From: DATLMR01 sp035537555
GTDB lineage: Bacteria > Acidobacteriota > Blastocatellia > UBA7656
Length of the DNA stretch: 7,694 nucleotides
Reading direction: 5' to 3'
NCBI GenBank assembly: GCA_035537555.1
Contig: DATLMR010000031.1
Coordinates: 1 to 7,694, forward strand
The notes under the pieces were generated by a model. That model made no database searches and was not told where the DNA came from. It worked only from the letters and a program-made list of their open reading frames with translations. Shown one piece after another: positions 5,401-7,694 of this stretch. The position numbers and the translations under genes are program-made. Position 1 is the stretch's first letter, and the number at the start of each line of letters is the position of its first letter.

Positions 5401-6012
5401 ATGGCACTGACCGCTCGTCAGAGGGAAGTATACGACTATCTGTGCAGGTTTTCCGAAGCGCGGGGCTATGCTCCGACGATAGCGGAGATTCGGGCGCATT
5501 TCGGATTGAACTCGCCGGCGACCGTGCATCAATTGCTCTCGGCGCTGGAGAAGGAAGAGTTGATACGCCGGGTGCCTCACGCGAGCCGGGGCATCGAGAT
5601 CGTCAAGCAGGCCGTGACGGAGCAGGCGTGCGAGATTCCGCTGCTCGGCGTGGTCGCGGCCGGCCAGCCGATAGAAGCGATCCTGAGCAATGATGTCGTA
5701 TGCATTCCGCCGGACCTGCTCGGGCGCGGGCACACCTTCGCTCTGCGCGTGCGCGGAGATTCGATGATCGAAGAGCACATAGCGGACGGGGACTTCGTGA
5801 TAGTCGAATCGCGGCGCACGGCAGAGAACGGGCAGACCGTGGTAGCTCTGGTTGACGGGAGCGATGCGACGGTGAAGCGATTTTACCGCGAAGGCGCGCA
5901 GGTGCGCCTGGAGCCGGCCAATTCAAGCTACGAGCCCATAATCGTCAACCCGGCTGACAGGGTCAGCATTCAGGGCATTGTTATAGGGGTTATCAGGAAG
6001 TACCACCACTGA
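5401..6012 (+). CDS. lexA: LexA repressor, SOS regulator
   Basis: This 203-residue protein is full length. The N-terminal winged helix-turn-helix (about 1-65) shows the LexA pattern LTARQREVYDYL, then GYAPTIAEI, and a recognition helix at SPATVHQLLSALEKE (38-52). The self-cleavage site is A87-G88 in VVAAGQP. The catalytic dyad is S121 in RGDSMIEEHI and K159 in DATVKRF. With RecA on single-stranded DNA, LexA should cleave itself and release SOS genes. GGAG at 5391-5394, 6 nt before the ATG, fixes the start. The gene follows the small basic-protein gene by 15 nt and is probably transcribed with it from the promoter at 5039-5067, where repeated TTTTCG hexamers could be its own operator. No dinB, imuB or recA is visible. 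The stop codon sits in a hairpin. Confidence 0.96.
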   Translation: MALTARQREVYDYLCRFSEARGYAPTIAEIRAHFGLNSPATVHQLLSALEKEELIRRVPHASRGIEIVKQAVTEQACEIPLLGVVAAGQPIEAILSNDVVCIPPDLLGRGHTFALRVRGDSMIEEHIADGDFVIVESRRTAENGQTVVALVDGSDATVKRFYREGAQVRLEPANSSYEPIIVNPADRVSIQGIVIGVIRKYHH

Positions 6013-6018
6013 TAACCC
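5987..6018 (+). terminator. Hairpin spanning the lexA stop codon
   Basis: GGGTTATCAG (5987-5996) and CTGATAACCC (6009-6018) form a perfect 10-bp stem with a 12-nt loop. The TGA stop (6010-6012) lies in the right arm. The sequence after it is pyrimidine-rich (TTCTTCTCCTT) but has no clean T-run, so termination is possible rather than certain. Confidence 0.4.
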
Positions 6019-6062
6019 TCACGCGATTCTTCTCCTTAAATCTTACTCTCATACGATAGACC

Positions 6063-6086
6063 GCGCGCCGGGTCACGGCGGCGCGC
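6063..6086. terminator. GC-rich hairpin downstream of lexA
   Basis: GCGCGCCG (6063-6070) pairs perfectly with CGGCGCGC (6079-6086) across an 8-nt loop. There is no T-run on either side, so it would be an imperfect terminator or a mere structural element between lexA and the DUF1579-like gene. Confidence 0.35.
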
Positions 6087-6155
6087 TTGAGGACCCGTCC
6101 ATTTGCGACACGCGCCGGATTAATTCGATCGACTGATTTACAGGGCCTGAATACT

Positions 6156-6183
6156 GGAGGATGAAAGGATGAAAAGCGTATGA
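6156..6183 (+). promoter_or_regulatory. Ribosome site with two ATGA-linked mini-frames before the main start
   Basis: GGAGG (6156-6160) is followed by ATG 6161 (reads MKG, stop), ATG 6169 (reads MKSV, stop) and ATG 6180 (main gene). Each stop overlaps the next start as ATGA. The GGAGG is ideally spaced (8 nt) for ATG 6169, not for 6180. AAAGGA (6164-6169) can serve 6180 at 10 nt. Confidence 0.5.
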
Positions 6184-6806
6184 ACCTGCGAAATGTCTTC
6201 TGTGGAATCGCGATGGCGGGCGTGCTGTTGTTTCCGGCGGAGCTGGCCTTCGCGCAAGAGAAGAGCAAGGGGGATGAGAAGGCTCCGGCCATGTCGCAAG
6301 AGATGATGAAGAGGTGGATGGACGCGGCGACTCCGGGCGAAGGGCACAAGCTGCTCGACCAGTTCGTGGGCAAGTGGGAAGTCTCCACGCGGATGTGGAT
6401 CGAGGGGCCGGGCAAGCCGCCCGCGGAGACGAAAGCCACGGTAGAGGGTAAGTGGATAATGGACGGCCGCTACGTGCAGGAGGACTCCACGTCCCAGGTG
6501 ATGGGTATGCCTCACAAGAGCATCGGTATCACCGGCTACGACAACATCAAGAAGAAGTACGTCATGTCGTATATCGACAACATGGGGACGTCGATATATA
6601 CGGCCGAAGGCACGCTCGACGAGTCGGGCAAAGTGATGACCCTCTTCGGCAAATTCGACGAGCCGATGACGGGAGAGCGGGACAAGATCATCAAATTCGT
6701 CACGCGCCTGGTAGGACCGGACAAGCACATTTTCGAGATCTACGACCTGGTAGGGACGCCCGACGAGTTCAAGTCCCTGGAGATGACTTACGCGCGCAAG
6801 CGCTAA
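6180..6806 (+). CDS. Exported DUF1579-like protein
   Basis: This 208-residue protein has a Sec signal peptide (about 1-25; hydrophobic core IAMAGVLLFPAELAFA, cleavage likely after AFA before Q26). A charged linker follows, then a single domain. Motifs HKLLDQFVGKWEV (56-68), GKWIMDGRYVQED (90-102), GITGYDNIKKKYVMSY (116-131) and a final FEIYDLVG fit DUF1579 (PF07617), a calycin-like or lipocalin-like beta-barrel family of unknown function common in environmental bacteria. It should act in the periplasm or outside the cell. Methionines are frequent around 38-47 and 106-112. The ATG at 6180 begins a normal signal peptide but is the third start in a chain of tiny overlapping frames. If a base were missing in the sequence, the true start would be ATG 6169. 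I see no clear promoter. It may be read through from lexA or from its own weak site. Confidence 0.87.
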   Translation: MNLRNVFCGIAMAGVLLFPAELAFAQEKSKGDEKAPAMSQEMMKRWMDAATPGEGHKLLDQFVGKWEVSTRMWIEGPGKPPAETKATVEGKWIMDGRYVQEDSTSQVMGMPHKSIGITGYDNIKKKYVMSYIDNMGTSIYTAEGTLDESGKVMTLFGKFDEPMTGERDKIIKFVTRLVGPDKHIFEIYDLVGTPDEFKSLEMTYARKR

Positions 6807-6869
6807 TCCGCGCGGGAAATTAAAGCCCCATTGAGCCCCCCAACCCCAGTCCCTCTCAACCACCTGCAA

Positions 6870-6894
6870 AGGGGGAGCCGCCGAGGCTCCCCCT
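6870..6894. terminator. Hairpin between convergent genes, probable bidirectional terminator
   Basis: GGGGGAGCC (6871-6879) and GGCTCCCCC (6885-6893) form a perfect 9-bp stem, 10 bp with the flanking A-T pair, around a 5-nt loop. TTT follows on each strand within two bases. Its position between the ends of the DUF1579-like and HDO genes fits termination from both sides, although the T-runs are short. Confidence 0.7.
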
Positions 6895-6909
6895 GTTTCT
6901 CGGACGCGC

Positions 6910-7614
6910 TCACGAGGCCATTCGCTCGTCTATCCGAATCCGGCGGGAGTCCGCGTCGAGCCCGGCCCAGAAGGCCTCCAGTAAATCGAGCGCTTGCCTG
7001 CACCCTTCGCGCAGTCCGGCCTCGTCGCCCGACTGCTGCCCGTCGAGCGCCTTCATCATCGCGTCTTCATGCTGTTGTTCGAGCGCGCGGTGGAAGGTCC
7101 AGTAGACGGTGTGCATATTCCCGAGAGGCTCGCGCGTCTTCTTCAGCTTCATAATACCGGGGATGAGCTGGTCCCACATGGAGATGGCCATGTGTTCCAG
7201 CCCGAACGACGCTCCAAGCGCCAGCTGATAATCCGAATGGCCGTATAGACGCGCGAGCCCTTCGATGTAAGCGCGAGTGGAGGCAAGCCAGGGAGCGCGC
7301 GAGGCTTCTCTGGGATCGATATCGATGGACCGCAGGAATTTATGGTAGAGGTATTCGTGCCGCCGCCGGGGGTCTCCATCCCCGAGCTCCGACGTGAGGA
7401 TGACGGCGAGCTCGTCGGCTGCCGCATCATCGTCGGTATTGGCAAGCAGCGTCGCGAGTATTCGGGGAAAGTGCTTGACGAAGGCGAAGAACTGGACCGC
7501 GAAGTCCTTAAACTCTTCATCCGACATCTCTCCGGTCCTGAAGCGCTCGAGGTAGGCGTTGTTGACGGCTCCGTGTTCGAGTACGAATTGCCTGAGGTCG
7601 TGCGTGAACGTCAT
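6910..7614 (-). CDS. Heme-oxygenase-like diiron (HDO superfamily) / iron-containing redox enzyme family protein
   Basis: With the ATG at 7614 the protein has 234 residues. AGGAGA (7626-7621), 6 nt before that ATG, fixes the start. A TTG at 7644 in the same frame would lie in a terminator U-tract. The protein is all-alpha. Candidate iron ligands are E76 and H86 in ELGDGDPRRRHEYL, E140 in FGLEHMAISMWDQ, and H175-x3-E179-x2-H182 in FHRALEQQHEDAM. This order matches the ligand series of HDO enzymes such as CADD (E, H, E, H, D, H), with the last spacing +4/+7 conserved and Glu replacing Asp. Relatives in the TenA/PqqC/HDO fold include oxidative decarboxylases, N-oxygenases and the p-aminobenzoate synthase CADD. 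The substrate here cannot be assigned. It is probably cytoplasmic. A strong terminator sits 28 nt upstream, so its promoter is unclear. Confidence 0.82.
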   Translation of the reverse strand: MTFTHDLRQFVLEHGAVNNAYLERFRTGEMSDEEFKDFAVQFFAFVKHFPRILATLLANTDDDAAADELAVILTSELGDGDPRRRHEYLYHKFLRSIDIDPREASRAPWLASTRAYIEGLARLYGHSDYQLALGASFGLEHMAISMWDQLIPGIMKLKKTREPLGNMHTVYWTFHRALEQQHEDAMMKALDGQQSGDEAGLREGCRQALDLLEAFWAGLDADSRRIRIDERMAS

Positions 7615-7642
7615 AGTTAATCTCCTATCGGTTTCTGTAAAC

Positions 7643-7692
7643 AAAAAAACCGGCCATCGAGCCTTCCGATTTCGGAATGCTCGATGGCCGGT
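7643..7692 (-). terminator. Rho-independent terminator, leftward
   Basis: ACCGGCCATCGAGC (7649-7662) pairs perfectly over 14 bp with GCTCGATGGCCGGT (7679-7692). The loop contains a second small stem (TTCCG 7664-7668 / CGGAA 7673-7677). On the minus strand the hairpin is followed directly by a run of seven U (7649-7643), so it terminates leftward transcription. It would close a gene right of the window or act as an attenuator in the HDO leader. Confidence 0.92.
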
Positions 7693-7694
7693 CT

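Noticed and set aside
6138..6869. Long minus-strand open frame (243 codons) opposite the DUF1579-like gene
   Set aside because: It is Arg/His/Leu-rich with no recognisable motif, while the plus frame has a signal peptide and family motifs. Long antisense frames are common in GC-rich DNA.
7615..7644. TTG at 7644 as start of the HDO gene
   Set aside because: It lies at the terminator U-tract without a ribosome site, whereas ATG 7614 has AGGAGA 6 nt upstream.
1..7694. CRISPR arrays, tRNA/rRNA genes, insertion sequences, phage or defence genes
   Set aside because: I looked for regular long repeats, cloverleaf-like sequence, transposase motifs and nuclease/helicase motifs and saw none.

Overview
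The window is ordinary chromosomal DNA from a GC-rich bacterium. A lipobox-bearing lipoprotein, a Sec-type exported protein and a LexA repressor suggest a diderm (Gram-negative-type) cell. The short CWQH zinc-binding tail at 866-1294 and the DUF1579-like exported protein look Acidobacteriota-like to me, but I cannot fix the phylum from sequence alone. I see no phage, transposon, CRISPR, tRNA or rRNA genes.

Left part (1-1294, leftward): a truncated polytopic membrane protein of the LPG-synthase/flippase-like family (UPF0104), preceded by a small one-pass membrane protein with an N-terminal zinc ribbon and a C-terminal Cys3His motif. A divergent non-coding region (1295-1656) follows, then a rightward CxxCxxCC iron- or zinc-chelating domain protein (1657-2223). 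This gene converges on a leftward set: an HhH (ComEA-like) lipoprotein at 4512-4856, an asparaginase II-family enzyme at 3364-4416, and a class V PLP-dependent aminotransferase at 2243-3367. The asparaginase stop and aminotransferase start overlap as ATGA, so those two are probably co-translated.

Middle (4857-6018): a divergent regulatory region carries a near-consensus sigma70 promoter (TTGACA-17-TATTCT) and a cluster of CCGAAA/TTTCGG hexamers at helical spacing. It drives a small unrecognised basic protein and then lexA. A diverged 40-bp tandem duplication lies at the junction of these two genes. LexA has its HTH, its Ala-Gly cleavage site and its Ser/Lys dyad.

Right part: a secreted DUF1579-like protein (6180-6806), whose start is preceded by two tiny ATGA-overlapped reading frames, converges on a heme-oxygenase-like diiron (HDO superfamily) enzyme (6910-7614, leftward). 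A strong hairpin separates the two. At the right edge, a textbook leftward rho-independent terminator ends only about 28 nt before the HDO start codon. It either closes a gene outside the window or acts as a leader attenuator.

I do not see a clearly new multi-gene system. The most interesting signals are regulatory: the operator-like hexamer cluster on the lexA promoter, the 40-bp duplication before lexA, and the terminator against the HDO gene.
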